A DNA stretch of 64,000 nt. It comes from Nocardioides alkalitolerans DSM 16699. Lineage in GTDB: Bacteria; Actinomycetota; Actinomycetes; Propionibacteriales; Nocardioidaceae. The notes under the pieces were generated by a model. The model saw only the letters and a list, made by a program, of their open reading frames with translations. It did not search any database and was not told the origin of the DNA. The position numbers were made by a program, and so were the translations under genes. The stretch lies in contig NZ_KE384533.1 of NCBI RefSeq assembly GCF_000426525.1, positions 1,032,562 to 1,096,561 of the forward strand, written 5' to 3'. Positions 34,625 through 44,350 of the stretch are shown one piece after another (position 1 is the stretch's first letter; each line of letters starts with the position of its first letter).

Positions 34625-34780
34625 ATGACGAAGTGGGAGTACCAGGTCGCGCCGATTCCGCTCCACAACGAGGCGCTCATGCTGAACAACTTCGGCCAGG
34701 ACGGCTGGGAGCTGGTCACGATCCAGACCAACGCCCAGGGCGGGCTGATCGCCTTCCTGAAGCGGTCGGTCGAGGGCTGA
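34625..34780 (+). CDS. DUF4177-type small protein
   Basis: The 51-aa protein starts MTKWEYQVAPI and continues with the typical FGQDGWELVTI motif near the middle, as in DUF4177 proteins (Rv3678A in M. tuberculosis is the positional equivalent). Its function is unknown; the fold is predicted to be a small beta-rich domain. The frame is intact, has a TAGGGT box 7 nt upstream, and its stop lies 1 bp before the ridA start, so the two are almost certainly translated together. The short length is usual for this family and not a truncation. Confidence 0.85.
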   Translation: MTKWEYQVAPIPLHNEALMLNNFGQDGWELVTIQTNAQGGLIAFLKRSVEG

Positions 34781-34781
34781 C

Positions 34782-35240
34782 GTGACGCACCCGGAGGAGC
34801 GCCTGGCCGCGCTCGGCCTCGCCGTGCCGGAGGTCGCCAAGCCCGTCGCGACCTACGTGCCGGCGGTGCGCAGCGGCGCCCACGTGTTCACGTCGGGCCA
34901 GCTGCCCATGCGCGGCGGCGAGCTCATGGCGACCGGCAAGGTCGGCGCCGAGGTCGGGGCCGAGGAGGCCGCGGAGTGCGCCCAGCAGTGCGCGCTCAAC
35001 GCCCTCGCCGCGGTGAAGGCCGAGATCGGTGACCTCGCGCTCGTGAAGCGGGTCGTCAAGGTCGTCGTGTTCGTCGCGTCGCCCCCCGACTTCACCGGTC
35101 AGCCGCAGGTCGCGAACGGCGCCTCCGAGCTGCTCGGCCAGGTGTTCGGCGAGGCCGGCGTGCACGCCCGCTCCGCCGTGGGCGTGGCCGTGCTTCCGCT
35201 CGACGCGCCGGTCGAGGTCGAGCTCGTCGTCGAGGTCTGA
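34782..35240 (+). CDS. RidA family protein
   Basis: The 152-aa protein is a RidA/YjgF-like trimeric enzyme that in related proteins deaminates reactive enamines and imines formed by PLP enzymes. Motifs include GAHVFTSGQLPMRGGEL, NALAAVKAEIGDL and the C-terminal HARSAVGVAVLPLDAPVEVE, in which the Arg of HARSAVG matches the active-site Arg. It starts with GTG one base after the stop of the DUF4177 gene, and the NUDIX gene starts 13 bp further on. The order DUF4177, RidA, MBL fits the M. tuberculosis Rv3678A-Rv3677c region. Confidence 0.93.
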   Translation: MTHPEERLAALGLAVPEVAKPVATYVPAVRSGAHVFTSGQLPMRGGELMATGKVGAEVGAEEAAECAQQCALNALAAVKAEIGDLALVKRVVKVVVFVASPPDFTGQPQVANGASELLGQVFGEAGVHARSAVGVAVLPLDAPVEVELVVEV

Positions 35241-35253
35241 GGGAGGCCGGGCG

Positions 35254-36213
35254 ATGGTCGCGCTGCGCATCCCCACGGTCCTGCCGGCGTCGGCGAACGA
35301 CCTGGTGAGGTCGTTCCAGGACGGGCGGTCGACCCCGGTCGCGCCCCGCGACGCGGCGTCGATCGTGCTCGCGCGGCCCCCCCGTCGTACGACGGGGACG
35401 CCCACCGCCGGCGACCTCGAGATCTACTTCCTGCTGCGCCACGCGTCGATGCAGTTCGCCGCGAGCATGGCGGTCTTCCCCGGCGGCGGCGTCGACCCCC
35501 GCGACTTCGAGGACGACTCGACGCCCTGGGCCGGACCGTCCCCCGAGGCGTGGGCCGAGCGGCTCGAGGTGCCCGTCGCGATGGCGCGGGCCCTGGTGTA
35601 CGCCGCGGTGCGCGAGACGTTCGAGGAGTCCGGCGTGCTGCTGGCGGGCCCGTCCGCCGACGCCGTCGTGGCCGACACCACCGGCGACGACTGGGAGGCC
35701 GACCGCGTCGCGCTGGAGAAGCGCGAGCTGTCGTTCACCGAGTTCCTCGACCGCCGCGAGCTCGTGGTGCGCGCCGACCTGCTCACCCCCTGGACCCGGT
35801 GGATCACCCCGGAGTTCGAGCCCCGCCGCTTCAACACCTGGTTCTTCCTCGCCGAGCTGCCCGAGGGCCAGCGCACCCGCGACGTCTCGAGCGAGTCGGC
35901 ACGGGTGATGTGGATGTCGATCCGCGACGCCGTCGCGGCCGCCGACGCCGACGAGCTCGCGATGATGCCGCCGCAGTACTGCACCATCGCCGAGATGTAC
36001 GACGCCGGCTCGGTGGCCGAGGCGGCCGCGGTCGCCGACGCCCGGGCGCTCGACACGATCCTGCCGACCGGCGTGTTCGCGACCGTGACCGGCGAGGGCG
36101 GCGCCGCGGAGGAGCGGGTCGTGCTCGACATCGGCGACCGGCTGCTCGAGGTCGTGACGCGGCTGCAGGAGCGCCTCGACGCGCAGCGCGCGGGCGGCGG
36201 GCCGGACGCGTGA
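35254..36213 (+). CDS. NUDIX hydrolase
   Basis: The 319-aa protein resembles the longer NUDT19-type NUDIX hydrolases. A conserved MAVFPGGGVDPRDF is followed, after an insert, by the catalytic AVRETFEESGVLL; the REx(2)EE core for metal binding is intact. A long C-terminal helical region follows. Substrates in the group include acyl-CoAs and other nucleoside diphosphate conjugates, but none can be assigned. Start ATG has GGGAGG 7 nt ahead. Its stop overlaps the MBL gene start by 4 nt (GTGA). Confidence 0.88.
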   Translation: MVALRIPTVLPASANDLVRSFQDGRSTPVAPRDAASIVLARPPRRTTGTPTAGDLEIYFLLRHASMQFAASMAVFPGGGVDPRDFEDDSTPWAGPSPEAWAERLEVPVAMARALVYAAVRETFEESGVLLAGPSADAVVADTTGDDWEADRVALEKRELSFTEFLDRRELVVRADLLTPWTRWITPEFEPRRFNTWFFLAELPEGQRTRDVSSESARVMWMSIRDAVAAADADELAMMPPQYCTIAEMYDAGSVAEAAAVADARALDTILPTGVFATVTGEGGAAEERVVLDIGDRLLEVVTRLQERLDAQRAGGGPDA

Positions 36214-37034
36214 GCGACCCCGGCACGACGGCCTGGGCCGGCGGCACGTTCGGCGAGCGCGGCCGGTGCGTGCTGGCCCCGAACCCGTCCACGATGACGC
36301 TCGACGGCACCAACACCTGGGTGCTGCGCGAGCCGGGCGGCTCCCGGTCGGTCGTGGTCGACCCCGGGCCCACCGACGAGGGCCACCTCGACGCGGTCGC
36401 GGAGGCCGCGGACGGCAAGGTCGCCGCCGTCCTCCTCACCCACCACCACCTCGACCACTCGGAGGCCGCGAAGGCGTTCGCCGAGCGGATGGGTTGCGGC
36501 GTGCGGGCGCTGGACCCGGCGTACCGCCTCGGCAGCGAGGGCCTCGGCGACGGCGACGTCGTGGCGGTCGACGGGCTGGAGATCCACGTGGTCGCGACGC
36601 CCGGCCACACCGCCGATTCGCTGTCGTTCGTGCTGCCCGCCGACGGCGCGCTGCTCACGGGGGACACGGTGCTGGGGCGCGGCACGACGGTCGTCGCCCA
36701 CCCGGACGGCCGGCTCGGCGCCTACCTCGACTCGCTGGACCGGCTCCACGCCCTCGTGGAGCGCCAGGACGCGATGAGCGTCTGGCCCGGCCACGGCCCG
36801 GTCATCGACGACGCCCTCGGCGCGCTCGACTTCTACATCGCGCACCGGCGCTCGCGCCTCGAGCAGGTGGAGGCGGCGGTCGCCACGCTCCGCGGCTCGG
36901 CCTCCGGCCCGCTCGACGCGGAGCTGCTGCCGCGCCAGGTCGTCGAGGTCGTGTACGCCGACGTCGACCCCGTGCTGTGGGGCGCCGCCGAGCTCTCCGT
37001 GCGCGCCCAGCTGGCCTACCTCGACGCCCGCTGA
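36210..37034 (+). CDS. MBL-fold metallo-hydrolase (LACTB2/Rv3677c type)
   Basis: The 274-aa enzyme has the metallo-beta-lactamase HxHxDH motif as LTHHHLDHSEAA (about residues 76-87), the downstream His in TPGHTADSLSF, the Asp in LTGDTVLGRG and the C-terminal WPGHGPVID, which together form a two-metal site. A C-terminal winged-helix-like region follows, as in LACTB2-type nucleases and hydrolases. It starts with a GTG that overlaps the NUDIX stop. In M. tuberculosis the equivalent gene (Rv3677c) lies between crp and ridA, as here. Confidence 0.9.
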   Translation: MSDPGTTAWAGGTFGERGRCVLAPNPSTMTLDGTNTWVLREPGGSRSVVVDPGPTDEGHLDAVAEAADGKVAAVLLTHHHLDHSEAAKAFAERMGCGVRALDPAYRLGSEGLGDGDVVAVDGLEIHVVATPGHTADSLSFVLPADGALLTGDTVLGRGTTVVAHPDGRLGAYLDSLDRLHALVERQDAMSVWPGHGPVIDDALGALDFYIAHRRSRLEQVEAAVATLRGSASGPLDAELLPRQVVEVVYADVDPVLWGAAELSVRAQLAYLDAR

Positions 37035-37051
37035 GGGGTTGCTTGGTGCGG

Positions 37052-37149
37052 GCGGCAGTTTCGCCGCTCGAGCGGCGAAACTGCCGCTTTGCGACGTGAA
37101 TTCATGGCGCAGGGTTCCGGTTTAACCGCTCGAGCGGCGAAACTGCCGG
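37052..37149. repeat. Composite palindromic element, family B, full copy
   Basis: The 98-bp element has a perfect 36-bp palindrome (37052-37087; arm GCGGCAGTTTCGCCGCTC). A spacer with GCGACGTGAATTCA follows and then an imperfect second palindrome (37117-37149). The right half recurs at 9524-9586. The layout (palindrome, spacer with GACG/TTCA words, second palindrome) parallels family A. It lies between the convergent MBL and crp genes. Confidence 0.8.
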
Positions 37150-37165
37150 CCCCCGGCAACGCACG

Positions 37166-37198
37166 AGGCCGGCCCGCCCGCGAACGGGGGACCGGCCT
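37166..37198 (-). terminator. Hairpin after crp
   Basis: AGGCCGG (37166-37172) pairs with CCGGCCT (37192-37198) around a loop that can form three more pairs. It lies 17 nt beyond the crp stop on the minus strand. It has no U tract. Confidence 0.45.
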
Positions 37199-37214
37199 GG
37201 TGGGTGCCGCTGGG

Positions 37215-37892
37215 TCAGCGTGCGCGGCGCGAGAGCCGCTCGATGTCCATGATCACGACGGAGCGGGGCTCGAGGCGCAGCCAGCCGCGCGAGGTGAAGT
37301 CGGCCAGGGCCTTGTTCACCGTCTCGCGGGAGGCGCCGACGAGCTGGGCCAGCTCCTCCTGCGTGAGGTCGTGGTGCACGTGCACGCCGTCGTCCGCCGT
37401 ACGCCCGAAGCGGTCGGCCAGGTCGATGAGCGCCTTGGCGACGCGACCGGGGACGTCGGAGAACACGAGGTCGGCCACGACGTCGTTCGCCTTGCGCAGG
37501 CGGGCGGCGAGCTGCGAGAGCAGGCCGCGGGCCACGACGGGGCGCCCCTCGAGCCAGAACTGCAGGTCCTCGTGGGAGAGGGACGCGAAGGTCGCCTCGG
37601 TGACGCAGGTGACGGTCGCCGAGCGCGGGCCCGGGTCGAAGAGCGAGAGCTCGCCGAACATCTGGCCGGGGCCGAGGATGGCCAGGAGGTTTTCGCGACC
37701 GTCGGTCGAGGTGCGTCCCAGCTTCACCTTGCCCTCGAGCACGACGTACAGCTTGTCGCCTGAGTCGCCCTCGTGGAAGAGCACCTCGCCACGGCGGAGC
37801 CTGCTCTCGGCGAGCGACGAGATGAGCGCGGCGATGGCCTCGTCGTCGAGCGCGCTGAACAGTGGCGCCTGACGCAGTACGTCGGTGTCCAC
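37215..37892 (-). CDS. crp: Crp/Fnr family cAMP-responsive regulator
   Basis: The 225-aa protein is the actinobacterial Crp (GlxR in corynebacteria, Rv3676 in M. tuberculosis). A cyclic-nucleotide-binding domain covers residues 10-120, including GEVLFHEGDSGDKLYVVLEG and the phosphate-binding GELSLFDPGPRSATV. A hinge helix and the Crp HTH follow (DLTQEELAQLVGASRETVNK, residues about 173-192). GTG at 37892 has GGGAGG 7 nt ahead. TACTAT on the minus strand further upstream is a likely -10 box, so this mRNA has a normal leader. Crp-type palindromes occur at 15272, 46368 and 56638. It is divergent from nth, as in mycobacteria. Confidence 0.95.
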   Translation of the reverse strand: MDTDVLRQAPLFSALDDEAIAALISSLAESRLRRGEVLFHEGDSGDKLYVVLEGKVKLGRTSTDGRENLLAILGPGQMFGELSLFDPGPRSATVTCVTEATFASLSHEDLQFWLEGRPVVARGLLSQLAARLRKANDVVADLVFSDVPGRVAKALIDLADRFGRTADDGVHVHHDLTQEELAQLVGASRETVNKALADFTSRGWLRLEPRSVVIMDIERLSRRAR

Positions 37893-38029
37893 AAGGGCCT
37901 CCCTCTGGGGGTGTCGTCTCCGGCCGCCGGAATCGTGCAAGCAGCCCCACGCATAGTAGCGGCGTCGGGGCCCGCTGCGCGGGAAGGGCCGCCGCCACGC
38001 CGACCGGTCACGCTGTCGGTCGCTCCCCG

Positions 38030-38035
38030 TACCCT
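38030..38035 (+). promoter_or_regulatory. -10 box of the nth operon
   Basis: TACCCT lies 7 nt before the GTG at 38043 and no ribosome binding site is present. Confidence 0.45.
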
Positions 38036-38042
38036 TCTCGAT

Positions 38043-38735
38043 GTGCCCGACACCGCCCTGGTGCGACGCGCCCGCAAGATCGACCGGGTGCTCGCCGAGA
38101 CCTATCCCGACGCGCGGTGCGAGCTCGACTTCGACGACGCGTTCCAGCTGCTCGTCGTCACGGTGCTCTCCGCGCAGACCACCGACAAGCGGGTCAACGC
38201 GGTGCGCCCCCTGCTCTTCGCGGCCTATCCCGACCCCGCCGCGATGGCCGGCGCCGACCGCAGCCACCTCGAGACGATCATCGGGCCGCTCGGGTTCTTC
38301 CGCGCCAAGACCGAGTCGCTGCTCAAGCTGAGCCAGGCGCTGGTGGAGACGTACGACGGGCAGGTGCCGGGCCGCCTGGAGGACCTCGTGACCCTGCCGG
38401 GCGTGGGCCGCAAGACGGCCAACGTCGTGCTCGGCAACGCGTTCGACGTCCCCGGCATCACGGTCGACACCCACTTCGGTCGCCTCGTGCGCCGCTTCGG
38501 GTGGACCGAGCAGACCGACCCGGTGAAGGTCGAGCACGAGATCGCCGCGCTCTTCCCGAAGCGCGACTGGACCATGCTGTCCCACCACCTCATCTGGCAC
38601 GGCCGGCGCCGCTGCCACGCCAAGAAGCCCGCCTGCGGCGCCTGTCCGGTCGCCCGCTGGTGCCCGGCCTTCGGCGAGGGACCGGCCGATCCCGAGGCCG
38701 CCGCGGCGCTGGTGCGCACCGAGGGCCGCGCGTGA
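38043..38735 (+). CDS. nth: Endonuclease III
   Basis: The 230-aa DNA glycosylase/AP lyase removes oxidised pyrimidines. The helix-hairpin-helix motif LPGVGRKTANVVLGNAF holds the catalytic Lys, the catalytic Asp is in GITVDTHFGRLV, and the C-terminal iron-sulfur loop CHAKKPACGACPVARWC has the C-x6-C-x2-C-x5-C spacing. Start GTG at 38043 is chosen over an out-of-frame ATG two bases earlier and over longer frames. A TACCCT box lies 7 nt ahead. It is first in the overlapping nth-tlpA-nudix-marP operon, the same order as in mycobacteria. Confidence 0.96.
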   Translation: MPDTALVRRARKIDRVLAETYPDARCELDFDDAFQLLVVTVLSAQTTDKRVNAVRPLLFAAYPDPAAMAGADRSHLETIIGPLGFFRAKTESLLKLSQALVETYDGQVPGRLEDLVTLPGVGRKTANVVLGNAFDVPGITVDTHFGRLVRRFGWTEQTDPVKVEHEIAALFPKRDWTMLSHHLIWHGRRRCHAKKPACGACPVARWCPAFGEGPADPEAAAALVRTEGRA

Positions 38736-39412
38736 GGCGCCGTACGTCGCTGCTCGCCGCCCTGCTCGCGGTGGGCGTCGGCGTGTCGGGGCTGGCCGGG
38801 TGCGCGCCCGGCGCCGACGGCGGGTCGGGCGGCATCGGTCCGGCGCAGATCGACGTCGACACCCCCGAGCTGCGGGCGGCGAAGGAGGCGGCGGGCGTCG
38901 AGGCCTGCGAGCCCGGCGACGCCGAGCCCACGCCCGACGGGCTGCCGGAGGTGACGCTGCCGTGCCTCGGCGGCGGCGAGGCGATCGACCTCAGCCGGCT
39001 CGAGGGGCCGCTGCTGGTCAACCTCTGGGCCAACTGGTGCGCGCCGTGCCGCGAGGAGATGCCGGCCCTGCAGCAGTTCCACGAGACGTACGGCGACCAG
39101 GTCGCCGTCCTCGGCGTCAACTACAACGAGACCGACCCGGCCGGTGCGCTCGACCTCGTCGCGGAGACCGGGGTGACCTACCCGCTCGTGGCCGACGTCG
39201 ACCAGGTGCTGCGACCGCTGGCCCCCTTCGCCCCGCTGCGCGGGCTGCCGATGACGGTGCTCGTCGACGCCGACGGCGAGGTCGTCTACGCCGAGGGCGT
39301 CGCGTTCGACACGTACGACGAGGTGGTCGACCTCGTCGCCGACCACCTGCCGCTCGCGCCCGCCGCCCCGGTGCCCCCGGACGCGTCCCCGACGTCGGAG
39401 GTCACCGGATGA
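38732..39412 (+). CDS. TlpA-like thioredoxin-fold lipoprotein
   Basis: The 226-aa protein has a lipoprotein signal (LLAALLAVGVGVSGLAGC, lipobox LAGC near residue 26) and an extracytoplasmic thioredoxin fold with WCAPC in LLVNLWANWCAPCREEM (about residues 90-106) and the cis-Pro in LRGLPMTVLVD. It should reduce or form disulfides outside the membrane. The GTG start overlaps the nth stop by 4 nt, and its own stop overlaps the NUDIX start by 4 nt. The equivalent gene in M. tuberculosis is Rv3673c. Confidence 0.93.
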   Translation: MRRRTSLLAALLAVGVGVSGLAGCAPGADGGSGGIGPAQIDVDTPELRAAKEAAGVEACEPGDAEPTPDGLPEVTLPCLGGGEAIDLSRLEGPLLVNLWANWCAPCREEMPALQQFHETYGDQVAVLGVNYNETDPAGALDLVAETGVTYPLVADVDQVLRPLAPFAPLRGLPMTVLVDADGEVVYAEGVAFDTYDEVVDLVADHLPLAPAAPVPPDASPTSEVTG

Positions 39413-40146
39413 GCGCCGGGCCCGTCGAGGTGCCCGCCTGGCTCGAGCCGGTGGCCACCGCCCTCACGACGATCCGCGCCGAGCACCTCACCGGCTTCGC
39501 GCCCCCGGCCGACGCCGAGCCCCGCCGCGGCGCCGTCCTGATGGTCTTCGTCGAGGGTGACCGCGGACCCGAGGTGCTGCTGACGGAGCGGGCCCACTAC
39601 ATGCGCTCCCACCCCGGCCAGGTGTCCTTCCCGGGCGGCAGCCTCGATCCCGGCGAGACCCACGAGCAGGCCGCGCTGCGCGAGGCGTGGGAGGAGATCG
39701 GCCTCGACCCCGCCGGGGTGCACGTCGTCGGCCGGCTGCCCGAGCTGTGGCTGCCGCCCAGCAACTTCGCGGTGGTGCCCGTCGTCGCCTGGTGGCAGGA
39801 CCCGGGCCCCATCTCCGTGCGCAGCCCCGACGAGGTCCACGCGATCCACCGGGTCGCGATCGCCGACCTCGTCGACCCCGAGTGGCGCCGTACGGTCGAG
39901 GGACCCTCGGGATGGTCGTCGCCCGGCTTCCTCATCGGGCCCGACCACGACGTGGTGCTCTGGGGCTTCACCGGCGGCATCATCGCCCGGCTGCTCGACT
40001 TCATCGGGTGGAGCGCGTCGTGGGACGAATCCCGCACGACCGAGCTCCCGTCCTACATGCTGGGCGGCGCCGAGCGCGCAGGCCGTACGGCGCTGGGTGG
40101 CGCCGAGCGTGCGCCGATGGCGGACATCGAGGAGAACGACGCATGA
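39409..40146 (+). CDS. NUDIX CoA pyrophosphatase
   Basis: The 245-aa protein has the extended NUDIX box of CoA/acyl-CoA pyrophosphatases: the UPF0035 region around SHPGQVSFPGGSLDPGE and then AALREAWEEIGLDP. All catalytic Glu are present. It should cleave CoA-type dinucleotides to 4'-phosphopantetheine derivatives and adenosine 3',5'-bisphosphate. The C-terminus carries a small imperfect repeat (LGGAERAGRTA, then LGGAERAPM), which looks like a recent 11-codon duplication. Both ends overlap neighbours by 4 nt (ATGA). Rv3672c is the positional equivalent. Confidence 0.92.
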   Translation: MSAGPVEVPAWLEPVATALTTIRAEHLTGFAPPADAEPRRGAVLMVFVEGDRGPEVLLTERAHYMRSHPGQVSFPGGSLDPGETHEQAALREAWEEIGLDPAGVHVVGRLPELWLPPSNFAVVPVVAWWQDPGPISVRSPDEVHAIHRVAIADLVDPEWRRTVEGPSGWSSPGFLIGPDHDVVLWGFTGGIIARLLDFIGWSASWDESRTTELPSYMLGGAERAGRTALGGAERAPMADIEENDA

Positions 40147-41315
40147 ACTGGCTCGACTGGCTGCTGCTCCTGCTCGTGGCGACGTACGCGCTCTCGGGCT
40201 ACTGGCAGGGGTTCGTCACCGGTGCGTTCGCGACCTTCGGGCTGCTGGCCGGCGGCATCGCCGGCATCGTGCTGGCTCCCGTGGTGCTCGGGGGCGCCGA
40301 GCCGGGCCTGTGGATCTCGCTCGGGGCGCTCTTCATCGTCATCCTGTGCGCGTCGGTGGGCCAGGCGGCCTGCCAGTACCTCGGTGCGCGGGTGCGCTCC
40401 CACATCACCTGGCAGCCGGCGCGGTCGGTCGACGCGGTCGGGGGGGCGGCCCTCAGCGCCGTCGCCGTGCTCATCGTGGCGTGGGCGCTGGGCGTGGCCG
40501 TCTCCGGCACGCGCCTCGGCGGCGTCACCGAGGCCGTCCGCAGCTCGACGGTGCTCTCCAAGGTCGACACGGTGCTGCCCGCGAGCGCCGACGGGGTGCT
40601 CCAGGCGTTCAACGACGTCGTCGGCACCACCTTCTTCCCGCGCTACCTCGAGCCGTTCGCGCCGGAGCGCATCGTCGAGGTCGACCCGGGCGACCAGCGC
40701 ATGCTCACCGACCCCGACGTGGAGGCCGCGCAGCGCGCCGTCTGGAAGATCCGGGGCGACAACGACTGCGGACGCGGCATCGAGGGCACGGGCTTCCTGT
40801 ACGCCGACGACCGCCTCATGACCAACGCCCACGTGGTCGCCGGCGTCGACGCCCCGCGCGTGCAGATCGGCGACGGCTGGGTCGACGCGCAGGTCGTGCA
40901 CTACGACCCCGAGCTCGACGTCGCCGTGCTCGCCCTGGACGACCAGGGTGTCGCCCCGCTCGGGTTCGGCCAGGCCGCGCCCGACGACAGCGTCGCCATC
41001 CTCGGCTACCCCCAGGACGGCCCGTACGACGTGCAGACCGCCCGCATCCGCGCCGAGCAGATGCTCCGCTCGCCCGACATCTACGGCAATGGCTCCGGCG
41101 TCCGCGACGTGTTCTCGCTGCGCGGGCTCGTGCGCCCGGGCAACTCGGGCGGCCCCATCGTGTCGTCCGACGGCAGCGTCGCCGGCGTCATCTTCGCCGC
41201 GTCGGTCACCGACGCGGAGACGGGCTACGCCCTCACCAGCGGCGCCGTCGAGGGGGCCGCCTCGGCGGGCGTCTCCAGCGGCGCCGAGGTCAGCACGGGC
41301 GACTGCGCGGGCTGA
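40143..41315 (+). CDS. marP: MarP-type membrane serine protease
   Basis: The 390-aa protein has four membrane segments in the first 130 residues (CvpA-like) and an external trypsin-like protease with His in TNAHVVAGV, Asp in DPELDVAVLAL and Ser in RPGNSGGPIV. MarP (Rv3671c) is needed for acid and oxidative stress resistance in M. tuberculosis and processes cell-wall hydrolases; the order nth, tlpA, nudix, marP is conserved. Two Cys in the protease part (DNDCGRG and near the end TGDCAG) could form a disulfide, perhaps maintained by the TlpA-like protein of the same operon. The ATG overlaps the NUDIX stop by 4 nt. Confidence 0.93.
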   Translation: MNWLDWLLLLLVATYALSGYWQGFVTGAFATFGLLAGGIAGIVLAPVVLGGAEPGLWISLGALFIVILCASVGQAACQYLGARVRSHITWQPARSVDAVGGAALSAVAVLIVAWALGVAVSGTRLGGVTEAVRSSTVLSKVDTVLPASADGVLQAFNDVVGTTFFPRYLEPFAPERIVEVDPGDQRMLTDPDVEAAQRAVWKIRGDNDCGRGIEGTGFLYADDRLMTNAHVVAGVDAPRVQIGDGWVDAQVVHYDPELDVAVLALDDQGVAPLGFGQAAPDDSVAILGYPQDGPYDVQTARIRAEQMLRSPDIYGNGSGVRDVFSLRGLVRPGNSGGPIVSSDGSVAGVIFAASVTDAETGYALTSGAVEGAASAGVSSGAEVSTGDCAG

Positions 41316-41380
41316 GCCCCTCCGGCCGCTCCGGCCGGTCGCTGGGACGGGTGTCGGGCGTCGGCCTCTCCGCCCTGCGG

Positions 41381-41457
41381 TTCGCGGTAGGAGGTACCCG
41401 TGCGACGGGTACGAGGCACCGCGAACGGTGGGGTCGCGAACGGTGGGGTCGCGAACG
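41381..41457. repeat. Interrupted hairpin plus 15-bp direct repeats after marP
   Basis: TTCGCGGT/ACCGCGAA outer arms (41381-41388, 41418-41425) enclose GTACCCGT/ACGGGTAC inner arms (41394-41401, 41405-41412) with matching 5-nt internal loops and a 3-nt tip. The 15-bp unit GCGAACGGTGGGGTC follows twice in tandem (41421-41450), with a partial third. The rest of the 240-bp marP/holin gap shows only the terminator at 41477. Confidence 0.65.
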
Positions 41458-41476
41458 TCAGGTCCCGCAGACGCCG

Positions 41477-41507
41477 GACGCCCCGAGGGGCGGACCCTCG
41501 GGGCGTC
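41477..41507. terminator. Bidirectional hairpin between marP and the holin-like gene
   Basis: GACGCCCCGAGGG and CCCTCGGGGCGTC form a perfect 13-bp stem with a 5-nt loop between two convergent genes. Confidence 0.7.
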
Positions 41508-41555
41508 GGACGGTGCGAGAGCGGCGCGCGGGGCGCCGTACGCGAGCGGTGAGGC

Positions 41556-41963
41556 TCAGACGTGCTTGCCCTTGAGGGCCGGCGGGATCTTCTTGCCCTG
41601 GCGGATGGCGCGCTCGGGGGCGCGCACCTTCTTCACCTTGCGCACGCCGAGCAGCACGAGGAGCAGCGCGAGCAGGATGTAGGCGCCCGTCACGATGAGG
41701 AAGGCCCAGTGCAGGTCGAGGCCGTCGCCGTTCCAGTGGATGAGGTAGGCGAACGCCACCGACAGCAGGATGATCGCGAGCACCAGCAGGAAGCCCGCGG
41801 CGGCGAACAGGATCGCGCCCGTGCCGCCGTTCTTGAGGCTGACCTTCAGCTCGGACTTCGCGAGCTGGATCTCCTGGGAGACCAGCGTCGAGATGTCGCG
41901 GCTGGCGTCCGCGACGAGGCGGCCGATCGTGGGCTCGGTGTCCTTGACCGGGTCGGTCGTCAT
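41556..41963 (-). CDS. Phage-holin-like (DUF1469) membrane protein
   Basis: The 135-aa protein of the Actinobacteriophage holin superfamily III/DUF1469 type has a soluble helical N-terminus (about residues 1-55: IGRLVADASRDISTLVSQEI), two membrane segments (about 52-75 and 85-110) and a basic tail. Rv3669 is the positional equivalent, a chromosomal protein conserved near marP and acs and not part of a prophage. Its role is unknown. The ATG has a GAGGGAA sequence 8 nt ahead. Confidence 0.85.
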   Translation of the reverse strand: MTTDPVKDTEPTIGRLVADASRDISTLVSQEIQLAKSELKVSLKNGGTGAILFAAAGFLLVLAIILLSVAFAYLIHWNGDGLDLHWAFLIVTGAYILLALLLVLLGVRKVKKVRAPERAIRQGKKIPPALKGKHV

Positions 41964-42193
41964 GGTGTGTTCCCTCTGCTGGTCGACGGTGCGGCGAACG
42001 GGGCCGCACGTGGCGGTACGACGGGTGCGACCCTACAACCTGGTGGTCGCGGAGGGGTCGCACGAGGCGGTACCCAGGGACGCGCCCCGGCACCCCACCC
42101 CGACCACGACCCCGACCATGACGCCGATCGCACACCGGCCCGGCCGCCACGTCGGGGACGCGGACGACCGGGCCGGAGGCGGTCAGGCACGGG

Positions 42194-44161
<1,968 letters not shown>

Positions 44162-44240
44162 GTTCTCTCTCCTCGTGCGTCGGTACGTCGTCGGCCCCGG
44201 AGGGCGGCTGGAGCGCTGCCCAGCCTAGGTCGGTGCTGAG

Positions 44241-44275
44241 CCGCGGCGAGACCTGCCTCACAGGTCTCGCCGCGG
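44241..44275 (-). terminator. 15-bp perfect hairpin between actP and acs
   Basis: CCGCGGCGAGACCTG (44241-44255) pairs perfectly with CAGGTCTCGCCGCGG (44261-44275) around CCTCA. It lies 75 nt beyond the actP stop on the minus strand and 80 bp before acs, so it probably separates the two transcripts. Confidence 0.65.
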
Positions 44276-44350
44276 CCAGCGTCGTACGGGATGCGTTGCG
44301 CCGGGGTTGCGGCCCCGAGGGGTCGGGGTGCGGACCGTCGGCGCTCGGGC

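Noticed and set aside
41556..41963. Prophage remnant suggested by a holin-like protein
   Set aside because: No other phage gene is nearby, and the gene is a conserved chromosomal neighbour of marP and acs.
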